A stretch of DNA of 64,000 bases from Devosia chinhatensis (GTDB lineage Bacteria; Pseudomonadota; Alphaproteobacteria; Rhizobiales; Devosiaceae): assembly GCF_000969445.1 (NCBI RefSeq), contig NZ_JZEY01000054.1, positions 1,116,001 to 1,180,000 on the forward strand. Direction: 5' to 3'. The position numbers and the translations under genes are program-made. The notes under the pieces were generated by a model, which saw only the letters and a program-made list of their open reading frames with translations, was not told where the DNA came from and did no database searches. Positions 15,732 to 23,501 of this stretch are shown in pieces (position 1 is the first letter of the stretch; each line of letters begins with the position of its first letter).

Positions 15732-15852
15732 CTCGTCAGCGTCCTTTCCATTCGTGCCTCAACTGCTGGTTCAATGTTTGCCAGCAAGTGGAGACAAGAG
15801 CTTGGAAAGATCATCCAAGGACTTGGACAAATCGTCCAAGCCGGAGGGCGCT

Positions 15853-16293
15853 GTGACTGATGCCCACCACGCCGCCGAACTCATTCACGAAACCTATCCC
15901 ATTCGCCCTGGCCGAAATGCCAAGGCAGCAATCGGAGAGGCGTTCGAGGCGCTGAAGAAGCGCGAACGACAATTACCTCGAGACGTGCTGCGCGAGCGGC
16001 CCCGGCAATGGACGGAGCGGCGCGTTCGCGCCCTTTGGCATCGGGAAGCGCGGCGCGTCGATCACTACGAAATTCAAGACCTGACGGCGATTGCCGTGGA
16101 GGAGGCCCGGATTGAAAGACAACGGCTTAGGGCCCGCGAGCTCCGGTTGGAGGCGTTTCTTGCCTCTCAAACGGAGAGCTTGGCTGGCGAAGAAGGTGAG
16201 CTCGATAGCGGGCGACCTGGCGGACTGGATTTGCCCGGAACTGGCTTCACCGACGCCGACGAACAATCAGACCAGTCCCATTGGGGCCGGTAA
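15853..16293 (+). CDS. Hypothetical phage protein, charged and helical
   Basis: A 146-residue protein from a GTG at 15853 preceded by GGAGG (VTDAHHAAELIHETYPIRPG ...). The central part is rich in Arg and Glu (EALKKRERQLPRD, TERRVRALWHREARRVD) and probably forms long helices. The frame is open further upstream, but only the GTG has a good ribosome-binding site. Unknown function. Confidence 0.65.
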   Translation: MTDAHHAAELIHETYPIRPGRNAKAAIGEAFEALKKRERQLPRDVLRERPRQWTERRVRALWHREARRVDHYEIQDLTAIAVEEARIERQRLRARELRLEAFLASQTESLAGEEGELDSGRPGGLDLPGTGFTDADEQSDQSHWGR

Positions 16294-16322
16294 GCAAACC
16301 TCACGTGTGGAGGACTGACGCC

Positions 16323-16544
16323 ATGAATTCACATTACGCACCGACGCTTCCAAACTGGCTCAATCGACTGATCACCAGCAAGCCAACGCTCACGTCTCAG
16401 CCACGATGCGAGTGCGGGCGATTTTGCAATCAAGATAAGCCCGATATCACGGACAAGCTTGTGAAAGACATGTCGGCAGCTGGCCTCTATGTCCCGGCCA
16501 AGTTCCGCCAGAACGCCATAGACAGCATTGCGGGGCTGGCATGA
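16323..16544 (+). CDS. Small protein with CxC-x3-C cluster
   Basis: A 73-residue protein (MNSHYAPTLPNWLNRLITSK ...) with RCECGRFC, a possible metal-binding cluster, before a helical C-terminus. GGAGG lies nine bases upstream of the ATG. Its end overlaps the methyltransferase start by four bases. Confidence 0.6.
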   Translation: MNSHYAPTLPNWLNRLITSKPTLTSQPRCECGRFCNQDKPDITDKLVKDMSAAGLYVPAKFRQNAIDSIAGLA

Positions 16545-17611
16545 CCGTCTCGATCCTGATTGGTGATTGCCGCGAGGTGCTTAAGACGCTGCCCGACCAA
16601 TCCGTGCATTGCGTCGTGACGAGTCCGCCATATTTCGGATTGCGCGACTATGGGGTCGACGGGCAGATGGGCCTTGAGCCCACGCCTGCCGAGTTTGTGC
16701 AAGGCATAGTTGACTTGTTCCGCGATGTTCGCCGCGTGCTTTGTAACAACGGCACCCTGTGGCTTAACCTTGGAGACAGCTACGCCGGCAGCTGGGGAGC
16801 GCAAGGACGCAACGGCCAAATGGCTGAGCGCTGTGTAGTGCAGGCTCGCAGCATCGATGCTCACCCCCAGAAGGCAAGTCGCACCGGTGCGATTCCCGAA
16901 GGCTCCGGCCTGAAGCCGAAAGACCTGATCGGTATACCGTGGCGCGTTGCGTTGGCGCTCCAGGCAGACGGTTGGTATCTGCGCCAGGACATCATCTGGG
17001 CCAAGCCCAACCCTATGCCGGAAAGCGTCACCGATCGTTGCACGAAGTCGCACGAGTATCTGTTTCTGCTCAGCAAGTCGGAGCGCTATCATTTTGACGC
17101 TGAGGCAATTGCGGAGCCGCTTGCGGACGCCAGCATTGCGCGCTTGGCTCAGGATGTCGAAGGGCAGGCGGGCAGCGACCGCGTTCCTGGCAAAACCAAC
17201 GGACGCATGAAGGCTGTCGCCAAGGGCAACCGCAAAACCTTTCGGGGTGGTGGCGTCTACACTCAGGGTCGCAGCTTCGACAATGGGGCCGCGGCCTGCA
17301 ATGACAGCGTTGGCAATGAACCGAACGAGCGCGGCACGCGGAACAAGCGTTCAGTTTGGTCGATAGCTACGCAGCCTTTCAAAGAGGCCCATTTCGCTAC
17401 GTTTCCGCCCGCTCTTGTGGAGCCGTGCATCCTTGCAGGCTGCCCGGTAGGCGGCACTGTGCTCGATCCATTCGGAGGCGCCGGCACAACTGGTCTTGTC
17501 GCTGACAGGCTTGGCCGCAACGCCACACTCATCGAGTTGAACCCAGCCTATGCCGACCTGGCGCGAAACCGCATCCAAGACGATGTCGGCATGTTTGGAG
17601 CAGTCGCATGA
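16541..17611 (+). CDS. Site-specific DNA methyltransferase, beta class (TSPPY motif)
   Basis: A 356-residue SAM-dependent methyltransferase. Motif IV, VTSPPYFGLRDYG, comes at residue 27, and motif I, DPFGGAGTTGLVADRLGR, near the C-terminus: the beta-class order. The SPPY form is typical of N4-cytosine enzymes, though N6-adenine specificity is possible. No partner restriction enzyme is adjacent, so it is probably an orphan phage enzyme protecting or marking phage DNA. Coupled by four-base overlaps to both neighbours. Confidence 0.9.
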   Translation: MTVSILIGDCREVLKTLPDQSVHCVVTSPPYFGLRDYGVDGQMGLEPTPAEFVQGIVDLFRDVRRVLCNNGTLWLNLGDSYAGSWGAQGRNGQMAERCVVQARSIDAHPQKASRTGAIPEGSGLKPKDLIGIPWRVALALQADGWYLRQDIIWAKPNPMPESVTDRCTKSHEYLFLLSKSERYHFDAEAIAEPLADASIARLAQDVEGQAGSDRVPGKTNGRMKAVAKGNRKTFRGGGVYTQGRSFDNGAAACNDSVGNEPNERGTRNKRSVWSIATQPFKEAHFATFPPALVEPCILAGCPVGGTVLDPFGGAGTTGLVADRLGRNATLIELNPAYADLARNRIQDDVGMFGAVA

Positions 17612-18168
17612 CCATCAGAGCATCAAACTACGCGAGGGCCGAGAACGAACTTTACCAGACCGAGCCATGGGCGACGGAAGTGCTGCTACGGCACTTCCCT
17701 GTGGCTGGGCTGCTCGTCTGGGAGCCCGCAGCTGGCAACCATCTCATGGCCGACGTACTTAGCGCGGCTGGTGCCAGGGTCTACACCTCGGACATAGCCA
17801 CCTATGACCGTGAGCATGATGTCGACTTCGACTTTCTGAACGCTTCAAACATCTGGCAATACCGGTGCGACGCGATCATAACCAATCCGCCATACGGCAA
17901 GGGCAACCGTGACGCTGTCCGCTTCGCCGAGCTGGCTATCGAGCGCTGCGATGGCATGGTGGCTTTGCTGCTCACCGCCAAATTCGACTTTGGCAAGACC
18001 CGCCGGCACCTCTTCCAGGACAATCGCCGCTTCATGGCGAAGATCGCGCTCCTCAACCGCATCAGCTGGGCTGGGAACGGCGAGACCGGCACCGAGGACC
18101 ATGCTTGGTATGTCTGGGGCCCAAGGGAATACACCCATGCCCGCATGCTCTGGGGTGACAAGCAATGA
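17608..18168 (+). CDS. Second DNA methyltransferase-like protein (NPPY)
   Basis: A 186-residue class I SAM fold with VWEPAAGNHLMADVLSAAG as motif I and ITNPPYGKGNRDA as motif IV, the alpha/gamma order typical of N6-adenine methylases. It is shorter than most DNA methylases and lacks an obvious target-recognition domain. It is coupled to the beta-class enzyme upstream, so the phage may apply two modifications. Confidence 0.8.
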   Translation: MTIRASNYARAENELYQTEPWATEVLLRHFPVAGLLVWEPAAGNHLMADVLSAAGARVYTSDIATYDREHDVDFDFLNASNIWQYRCDAIITNPPYGKGNRDAVRFAELAIERCDGMVALLLTAKFDFGKTRRHLFQDNRRFMAKIALLNRISWAGNGETGTEDHAWYVWGPREYTHARMLWGDKQ

Positions 18169-18374
18169 CCCGCCAAGAATGGGCACTAGCCGAATTGGAC
18201 CTTCGAACCGCCGAAGATCGCCGCTTCCCGGTCGATCCGCCATACGGCCATCCAGACCGCCCGGCATTCAACCGCATGAAACGCCAACGCGCCTTTCGCC
18301 GAAAGGCCATGGGCTATTCCCGTGCCAAGGCCAATGACCTTGTCGCCGGGGCAAAGCAGATGGAGCCAGCATGA
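18165..18374 (+). CDS. Hypothetical small basic protein
   Basis: A 69-residue Arg/Lys-rich protein (MTRQEWALAELDLRTAEDRRFPVDPPYG ...) with a helical basic C-terminus. It is tied to its neighbours by ATGA overlaps at both ends. No domain recognised. Confidence 0.6.
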   Translation: MTRQEWALAELDLRTAEDRRFPVDPPYGHPDRPAFNRMKRQRAFRRKAMGYSRAKANDLVAGAKQMEPA

Positions 18375-18985
18375 CTGTCTCCTACATAAACCTCATGAAG
18401 GCCCAGCGGAGGCCAACAATGCTGGATGCCAAGACCGGCAGCCTGCCGAATAGCCGTTCAGAGATGATAAAGCGCGCTGTCATCGCCCGCCGCCGATTGA
18501 TGTCAGGCAAGGAGCCGCCATCAGTGCGTGCGAACGTGCGCATCGTCAGCGTGGTGCCGATCGCCAAGCCTCCTGCGCAGGTAAAGTCACCTCGCAAAAG
18601 GAGTTTCATTGACCTTTATGCGACGGGTGCGGACAAATGGCTCAGCACCCGTCGCCGGCATGCCGGCCTCATGCCAAATTGGCCGCCCAACGCTAAGGAG
18701 CTGAGGGCTGCGGAGCAGCGCGTCGAAGAGAGCCTTAAGCTGCGTCCTGTGCTGCTCGAGGTCGCGGAACGGCATAAGGTCTCGGTCAAAGCAATCCTGG
18801 CTCGCGGTAGACGTCCATCGGTCGTCAAAGCCCGGCAGGAATTCAGCTACATCGCCTGCGAATTGCTCGGCTTCAGCCTCATCGCCGCCGGCCTGATTTT
18901 AGGGCAGGACAGGTCAACCATCCGGCATGGGGTGGCGGTGCATCGCCAGACTCTGGCGGCGCTGCCTGAAGGCAAGGATCGATGA
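18371..18985 (+). CDS. DnaA domain IV-like DNA-binding protein
   Basis: A 204-residue protein whose C-terminal third (VSVKAILARGRRPSVVKARQ ... LGFSLIAAGLILGQDRSTIRHG) matches the DnaA-box-binding HTH of DnaA, with DRSTIRHG as the signature. It lacks the AAA+ domain. The N-terminal half is basic and unstructured. Its place next to the replication gene suggests it helps bind or regulate an origin, or mimics DnaA. Confidence 0.75.
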   Translation: MTVSYINLMKAQRRPTMLDAKTGSLPNSRSEMIKRAVIARRRLMSGKEPPSVRANVRIVSVVPIAKPPAQVKSPRKRSFIDLYATGADKWLSTRRRHAGLMPNWPPNAKELRAAEQRVEESLKLRPVLLEVAERHKVSVKAILARGRRPSVVKARQEFSYIACELLGFSLIAAGLILGQDRSTIRHGVAVHRQTLAALPEGKDR

Positions 18986-19839
18986 GTGGTCCCCGCTATG
19001 CCATCGTACCTGCAGATTGCCTGGAAGACCCACGCTTCAAGGATGTGCACTTGCGCGTCCTGCTCAAGCTCGGCAGTCACACCAACAATCGCGGGTGGTG
19101 CGAGGTCAACCAGAAGAAGCTTGGCGAGGCCATTGGCAAGACCCGAGAAACGGTCAATCGCGCCATTCGTGACCTCTGTGAGATGGGCTACGTAATGAAA
19201 CGTGAACAGGCCACCAAAGCCGGCGGACGCACCATCAGCCAGTACCGTGTCTTGATGGATCGTCCCGACCCTGCACCACATTCAGCCCCCCCTGTGACGC
19301 AAACTTCACAAGGGGCTGTGACGCCTGAAGATCACAACCCCTGTGACGAAGCTACGTCACAACATAACGACCTTTCTTCCAACGACCATCCTTCGCTTCG
19401 CTCGGATGCCGAGCGCGTATCGTTTGATGAAGTTTGGGACGAATTCCCTCAGCGGCCTGGTGCGAACCGGACAGAGGCCAAGCGAGAATTCGCCCGGCTT
19501 AGCGACGGAGAGACCGTTCGCTGCCACATCGCGGCCAAGCGCTTTGCCCAGTGGCATCTCGAGGATGCCGAGGCTAGGAAGATTGATCCCGACGCGCAGC
19601 TGCAGTTCCGACCCGGTATGGGCAAGTGGATCCGAACCGGCGCCTGGGTCGATGCACTTCATATCACTCTGAAATCCGACCCTGTTCCGCCGGCTGCCAA
19701 TGGCTTGGTCGTCCTTCCGCCAGATCATCCGGACTTCATCGCAGTTCAGAAGATGCGTGGTCGTCCTGTCATCGTTGGTAGGGCCGGCACATCCACATTT
19801 CGCATTGAAGAAATTGAGCAAGCAAGGGCAGCCGCATGA
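18982..19839 (+). CDS. Phage replication-initiation protein (winged-helix, O-like)
   Basis: A 285-residue protein. Residues 1-85 (YAIVPADCLEDPRFKDVHLRVLLKL ... RETVNRAIRDLCEMGYV) form a winged helix like lambda O and other phage replisome organisers. A linker rich in Ser, Pro and Thr follows (about 93-135), then a C-terminal domain (FDEVWDEFPQRPGANR..AKREFARL). The DNA encoding the linker holds three regular inverted-repeat iterons, the arrangement seen at lambda ori inside gene O. It probably binds them to start phage replication. Confidence 0.8.
   Translation: MSGPRYAIVPADCLEDPRFKDVHLRVLLKLGSHTNNRGWCEVNQKKLGEAIGKTRETVNRAIRDLCEMGYVMKREQATKAGGRTISQYRVLMDRPDPAPHSAPPVTQTSQGAVTPEDHNPCDEATSQHNDLSSNDHPSLRSDAERVSFDEVWDEFPQRPGANRTEAKREFARLSDGETVRCHIAAKRFAQWHLEDAEARKIDPDAQLQFRPGMGKWIRTGAWVDALHITLKSDPVPPAANGLVVLPPDHPDFIAVQKMRGRPVIVGRAGTSTFRIEEIEQARAAA
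19293..19361 (+). repeat. Iterons within the replication gene: candidate phage origin
   Basis: Copies of TGTGACG lie at 19293, 19317 and 19342. Each is followed by a reversed half-site: CTTCACA at 19304, GATCACA at 19330 and CGTCACA at 19355. Six half-sites thus alternate orientation every 11-13 bp, making three tandem 24-25 bp units, each an inverted repeat. They fall in the region encoding the Ser/Thr/Pro-rich linker, as in lambda O. AT-richer sequence follows (ACATAACGACC). Best read as initiator-binding iterons. Confidence 0.75.
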
Positions 19840-20054
19840 TGCCCGCCGTCCTCCGCCAGTCTGGTCCGAAATACATGCGCAACGGCGCTGTGTTTACCCC
19901 GCGCGCCGTCATAGGCCAATGCGAGGTCTGTGGCTTCGAGCATGCGCCCCACGGCACCGCCGATGAACAGGGCAAGCGGCTCTACTGGTGCCGTGACCAC
20001 GTACCCACAGAACAGGCAAGGGCAGGGGACCAGCCGAAGAAGAGGGAAGGGTAA
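19836..20054 (+). CDS. Small zinc-ribbon-like protein
   Basis: A 72-residue protein with GQCEVCGFEHAPHG and LYWCRDHV, a CxxC plus C/H set that could hold one zinc. It overlaps the replication gene and the next gene at its ends. Unknown role. Confidence 0.6.
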   Translation: MMPAVLRQSGPKYMRNGAVFTPRAVIGQCEVCGFEHAPHGTADEQGKRLYWCRDHVPTEQARAGDQPKKREG

Positions 20055-20743
20055 TGCCCGCATATCGTAGCAGCGCAGAGGCCGATGTTCGTGGCGCGGT
20101 TGTTGACCGCCTCCGTCAGCGCCGCCCCGAAGCCAGGATCATCCACGAAATCAACGTCAGCACTTATGGCCCGAACCGCATTGATGTCCTGGCTGTGTCT
20201 CCTGTTGAGATTATCGCGGTTGAGATCAAGTCCGCGAAGGACAAGCTCGACCGCCTCCCGAAGCAGATCGAGAGCATGAAAGGCTGCGCTCATCACGTTA
20301 TCGCGGCGCTGCACGACAAGTTCCTAGTCGAGAAAGAGACTGGCCCCCACGCTGCGCATTTCGAGCGCGACGGCAAATTCTACCTCAAGACATTGCCGGA
20401 CGGCATGAGCCTCTACAGCTCGCGCCTGAGCTATTGGGTGTTTCCCGAAGTGCGCCGAGCCCTGGGCTCTGCCAGCCACGATTCTCTTGAAAAGTGGCAA
20501 CTGCCATCTCAGCAATTCGAGGCAGCTTTGCCGGCCGGAGCAATCGACTTGCTTTGGCGCGACGAGTTGGCGTGGCTCTGCGGTTCGCTTGGGATAGCCG
20601 CAGGCCGACGCTCTACCATGCCCGAAATGGTCGCCACGCTTCGCTGGCACTGTAACGGCCGAGAGCTGACCAAGGGCATTTGCGCCGCGCTTCGCCGGCG
20701 TGAATGCGTCGAGGCTGACGCTCCAATTTCACTCGCATCCTAA
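20054..20743 (+). CDS. PD-(D/E)XK nuclease-like protein
   Basis: A 229-residue protein. Residues 10-70 (VVDRLRQRRPEARIIHEINV, NRIDVLAVSPVEIIAVEIKSAKDKLDRLPKQ) have the Asp plus Glu-x-Lys core of the restriction-like nuclease fold. The rest is mixed alpha/beta with LLWRDELAWLCGSLGIAAG. It could be an origin- or junction-acting phage nuclease. Assignment rests on the motif only. Confidence 0.7.
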   Translation: MPAYRSSAEADVRGAVVDRLRQRRPEARIIHEINVSTYGPNRIDVLAVSPVEIIAVEIKSAKDKLDRLPKQIESMKGCAHHVIAALHDKFLVEKETGPHAAHFERDGKFYLKTLPDGMSLYSSRLSYWVFPEVRRALGSASHDSLEKWQLPSQQFEAALPAGAIDLLWRDELAWLCGSLGIAAGRRSTMPEMVATLRWHCNGRELTKGICAALRRRECVEADAPISLAS

Positions 20744-20761
20744 CCCAAGAGGCAGAACACA

Positions 20762-21346
20762 ATGGGCAAACGCGGTCCAAAACCAAAGAGCGGCGCGCGG
20801 CTTCCGAATGGACGCCTCTCTCGGAAAAAGCCGGACATCATGAACCGGCTGATTGGCGAACACGACAAAGAGGAGCGAGAAACAATGCGGCCAGCAATCG
20901 AAGCGCGTCACCGTCACTACGGCTATGACGCCAAGACCGCCAAGGACCAGATGGCCGGGTCATTCGTCGGTCGGCTGCGCATGGGCGGCGAAATCACCGA
21001 TCAGCAGTATCAGGCAGCGGTGCTGTATCTTGACGTCTATCACGAGATGCAGATCGCGGTCGGCGGCCCTAAGCCATCCGGAGCGGTCAACCTCAATGCC
21101 ACGAAGGGCCTGCCGGGGCCAGAGAACGTCGAACGATCCGCAAAAGCGCTGGCAGACTGGCGGGCGGCTGAAAAGGCCATCCAATACCGCCAGAACGAAT
21201 TGCGCGGGCAGGGGGCAATCTATGCGGCACTCGACTATTGTGTGATCCGCGACGGTGAGCACATGCACATGCTGGGCTGGCTCCGCGAAGGGCTCAATGC
21301 ACTGGCGAGGCACTTCAAGATTGGGGACAAGCGCAAAGCCGCTTGA
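20762..21346 (+). CDS. Hypothetical phage protein, last of the early operon
   Basis: A 194-residue protein starting MGKRGPKPKSGARLPNG, basic at the N-terminus and helical after (KDQMAGSFVGRLRMGGEITDQQYQAAVLYL). It ends 60 bases before a strong terminator, where lambdoid phages often place an antiterminator or late activator. No family identified, so that role is speculative. Confidence 0.65.
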   Translation: MGKRGPKPKSGARLPNGRLSRKKPDIMNRLIGEHDKEERETMRPAIEARHRHYGYDAKTAKDQMAGSFVGRLRMGGEITDQQYQAAVLYLDVYHEMQIAVGGPKPSGAVNLNATKGLPGPENVERSAKALADWRAAEKAIQYRQNELRGQGAIYAALDYCVIRDGEHMHMLGWLREGLNALARHFKIGDKRKAA

Positions 21347-21374
21347 CACAAATCAGCAAATCAGGGATGAGTTT

Positions 21375-21392
21375 TTACGCTCGGGAGCGTAA
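21375..21392. repeat. Perfect 8-bp inverted repeat upstream of the early terminator
   Basis: TTACGCTC and GAGCGTAA flank two Gs. The loop is too short for a stable RNA hairpin of full length, so a dimeric protein-binding site is as likely. Confidence 0.5.
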
Positions 21393-21407
21393 CGCCCCCA
21401 AATCAAG

Positions 21408-21430
21408 GCCCGCCAAGTGCGGGCTTTTTT
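21408..21430 (+). terminator. Intrinsic terminator ending the early rightward operon
   Basis: Stem GCCCGC/GCGGGC with loop CAAGT, followed by TTTTTT (21425-21430). It separates early genes from the late region. Confidence 0.85.
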
Positions 21431-21463
21431 ATTGCCCAATCCCTTCCATCGAAAGGACTGCCC

Positions 21464-21784
21464 ATGCGCATCACTGCGTTCATTGGGGCGGCTGTCCTCG
21501 CTCTTTGCTCTCTGGCCATGGCGCCGGCGGTAATGGCTCTGGACGATCCGCCGCCGGAAATCTGTGTCCTGAATCTCTCTGAGCCTGTTGCGCTGGAACA
21601 TGCGCTGTTCACCGACAAGGCAAGCTGTGCTGCCGTCAATATCGCAGATGTCCGCCTTGATCCCGCCAGTACCGGCGGCGCTCAGGGCGAAGCCGATCCG
21701 GCCCTGTGTTCGATCACCCAGATGAATGCGCTCGACCTTGCCGGTTATCGCCAGCACGAAGACCCTGGCCGATGTCTAGTCTAA
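21464..21784 (+). CDS. Exported hypothetical protein (signal peptide)
   Basis: A 106-residue protein with a clear signal peptide (MRITAFIGAAVLALCSLAMAP, cleavage probably after VMA). The mature part has Cys residues in EICVLNL, ASCAAVN, ALCSIT and GRCLV, suggesting disulfides in the periplasm. It is transcribed alone after the terminator. Possibly a lysogenic-conversion gene. Confidence 0.65.
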   Translation: MRITAFIGAAVLALCSLAMAPAVMALDDPPPEICVLNLSEPVALEHALFTDKASCAAVNIADVRLDPASTGGAQGEADPALCSITQMNALDLAGYRQHEDPGRCLV

Positions 21785-21882
21785 TCCATAGTTTCGGTCG
21801 GGCGCTCCGGCGCTTGGCCTATTCTTCCGGCAAATTGCATGATCTGCTGATTGCTCGATGAGCAGGTATCGCGCCGGTACAC

Positions 21883-22356
21883 TCAGAGACCCATCATCCT
21901 CTTCGCGGCGTCAGTGGCGATGGAAACAACTATATCCCGTATGCCTCCGCCGATTACTGGGCCGGCCTTCTGAAGCAATTTTGTCACTCGTGCAGCGGCA
22001 ACAGGTGTTTGAGGCGTGTCCGACACGAGGACGATAAAGCTGTCCTTTGCCTTGGTGAGTTCGGCGCCATCTAGCCCTTCGACTTCGTCCGCTAGATCCT
22101 TTGCTGTCTGAACACGGCGCTCGGTCCACGGAAAAGGCCTGCCGCATGCATAACAGAATGCCGGCAGTTTCATTGGATAGTAACCGTACTCTGTCTCGTA
22201 GGCGCCCCTCAGTGGCTTAGTGCATGACAGACACGCATTGATGGTCGCTTCGCCGCATTCGGCGCAGAACGGAGTGCTGTCCCTATCGTTGATGTTTCCA
22301 GTGACGATATGGCCATTGAGGCAAGCTTGTCCCGTTAAGAAGTGTTTTTCCACCAT
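21883..22356 (-). CDS. DUF2321 zinc-ribbon protein
   Basis: A 157-residue protein of the DUF2321 family: CLNGHIVTGNI, FCAECGEATINACLSC and PAFCYACGRPFPWTE give several Cys pairs for zinc ribbons. The C-terminal helices (DTPQTPVAAARVTKLLQKAG ... DIVVSIATDAAKRMMG) are also typical. Members occur in bacteria and prophages with unknown function. It is oriented against the late genes and divergent from the metallopeptidase gene, so it is probable cargo. Confidence 0.8.
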   Translation of the reverse strand: MVEKHFLTGQACLNGHIVTGNINDRDSTPFCAECGEATINACLSCTKPLRGAYETEYGYYPMKLPAFCYACGRPFPWTERRVQTAKDLADEVEGLDGAELTKAKDSFIVLVSDTPQTPVAAARVTKLLQKAGPVIGGGIRDIVVSIATDAAKRMMGL

Positions 22357-22392
22357 GCCTATTCTTCCCACCCAAAGACATGTGAGCGTGGC

Positions 22393-23007
22393 ATGAACAG
22401 GCCAATGCCGCCAGCGGAGATCTTCGATAATCCCGCAGCCCCGGTATTTATCCCTGCGCCTGATCTAATCGAGTGGTTGCAGCAGACGTTCATTGCCGAT
22501 GGCGCTCCGCTGCAGAACGAGGACCACAAGCACCTAGCTTGGGCATCACTTGGCGCGCTGTGGACAAATGTTCCAAATGGCCGCGCTGGTCGCCGTGTCA
22601 TAGGTCAATGTGAAATGGGCCTGCCACCAATGAACAAGTGGGGCAGGGCAAGGGCGGAGCGCCAACTACTCGACTGGTTCGGTGATCTGCCAATCTTCCT
22701 GCTGACATTCGATGCAGAGTACGCCCGTGACTGTGGCGATGCGGAGTTCATGGCGCTGGTCGAGCACGAGCTTTACCACGCCGGCCAAGAACGCGATCCA
22801 TTCGGCGCACCGAAGTTCCGAAAGAACGGGACGCCTGCATTCGCCATTCGCGGACATGACGTGGAAGAGTTCGTGGGTGTCGTGCGCCGGTATGGCGCGG
22901 GCGCGGCGGGCATTCAGGCTATGGTCGATGCGGCAAACGCGAAGCCAGAGATTGCAGACGTGAAGATCGCCCAGGCATGCGGAACATGCCGGTTACGGGT
23001 GGCGTGA
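22393..23007 (+). CDS. Putative phage metallopeptidase
   Basis: A 204-residue protein with the zinc-peptidase motif HELYH in LVEHELYHAGQERD, preceded by FDAEYARD. It resembles the 'phage putative metallopeptidase' domain family found next to terminase genes. The ATG at 22393 is chosen; 22405 is possible. Substrate unknown. Confidence 0.75.
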   Translation: MNRPMPPAEIFDNPAAPVFIPAPDLIEWLQQTFIADGAPLQNEDHKHLAWASLGALWTNVPNGRAGRRVIGQCEMGLPPMNKWGRARAERQLLDWFGDLPIFLLTFDAEYARDCGDAEFMALVEHELYHAGQERDPFGAPKFRKNGTPAFAIRGHDVEEFVGVVRRYGAGAAGIQAMVDAANAKPEIADVKIAQACGTCRLRVA

Positions 23008-23033
23008 AGTTCTAGACGAGATTTGACACAGCA

Positions 23034-23501
23034 ATGGCATCTCCCAAGCTCACTGATGAGGTGAAAGCCTTCATCGTTCAAAGCCTCGCCTGCTTCGATG
23101 GTCTCGCTGTCGTCGTCGCGGCAGTCAAGAAGGATCATGGCGTCGAGATCAGCCGCCAGCTGGCCGAAAGTCACGACCCGACAAAGAAGGCTGGCTCTAA
23201 GCTCGGCGCGAAGTGGAAGGCCCTGTTCGAGGAAACCCGCAAAGCCTTCCTCGAGGACACTTCCCAGATAGCTATCAGCCACCGCGCGGTTCGCCTCCGG
23301 GCATTGCAGCGCATGGCAGAGAAGGCCGAGACGCAAGGCAACATGGTCTTGGCCGCTAATTTCATGGAACAGGCCGCCAAGGAAGTGGGCGACAGTTACA
23401 CGAACCGGAGGGAGCTGACAGGGAAGGGCGGCGCACCATTGCAGCCCCCCGTAATCCAGTTCGTGGTCGATGAAGATAGCTCTGAGCCGACCACAGTTTG
23501 A
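23034..23501 (+). CDS. terS: Terminase small subunit (DUF2280)
   Basis: A 155-residue protein matching DUF2280: VKAFIVQSLACFDG near the start, DPTKKAG, KWKALFEETRKAFLED and AVRLRALQRMAEKAE. It recognises the packaging site and loads the large subunit, whose gene overlaps its 3' end by 32 bases. Confidence 0.88.
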   Translation: MASPKLTDEVKAFIVQSLACFDGLAVVVAAVKKDHGVEISRQLAESHDPTKKAGSKLGAKWKALFEETRKAFLEDTSQIAISHRAVRLRALQRMAEKAETQGNMVLAANFMEQAAKEVGDSYTNRRELTGKGGAPLQPPVIQFVVDEDSSEPTTV

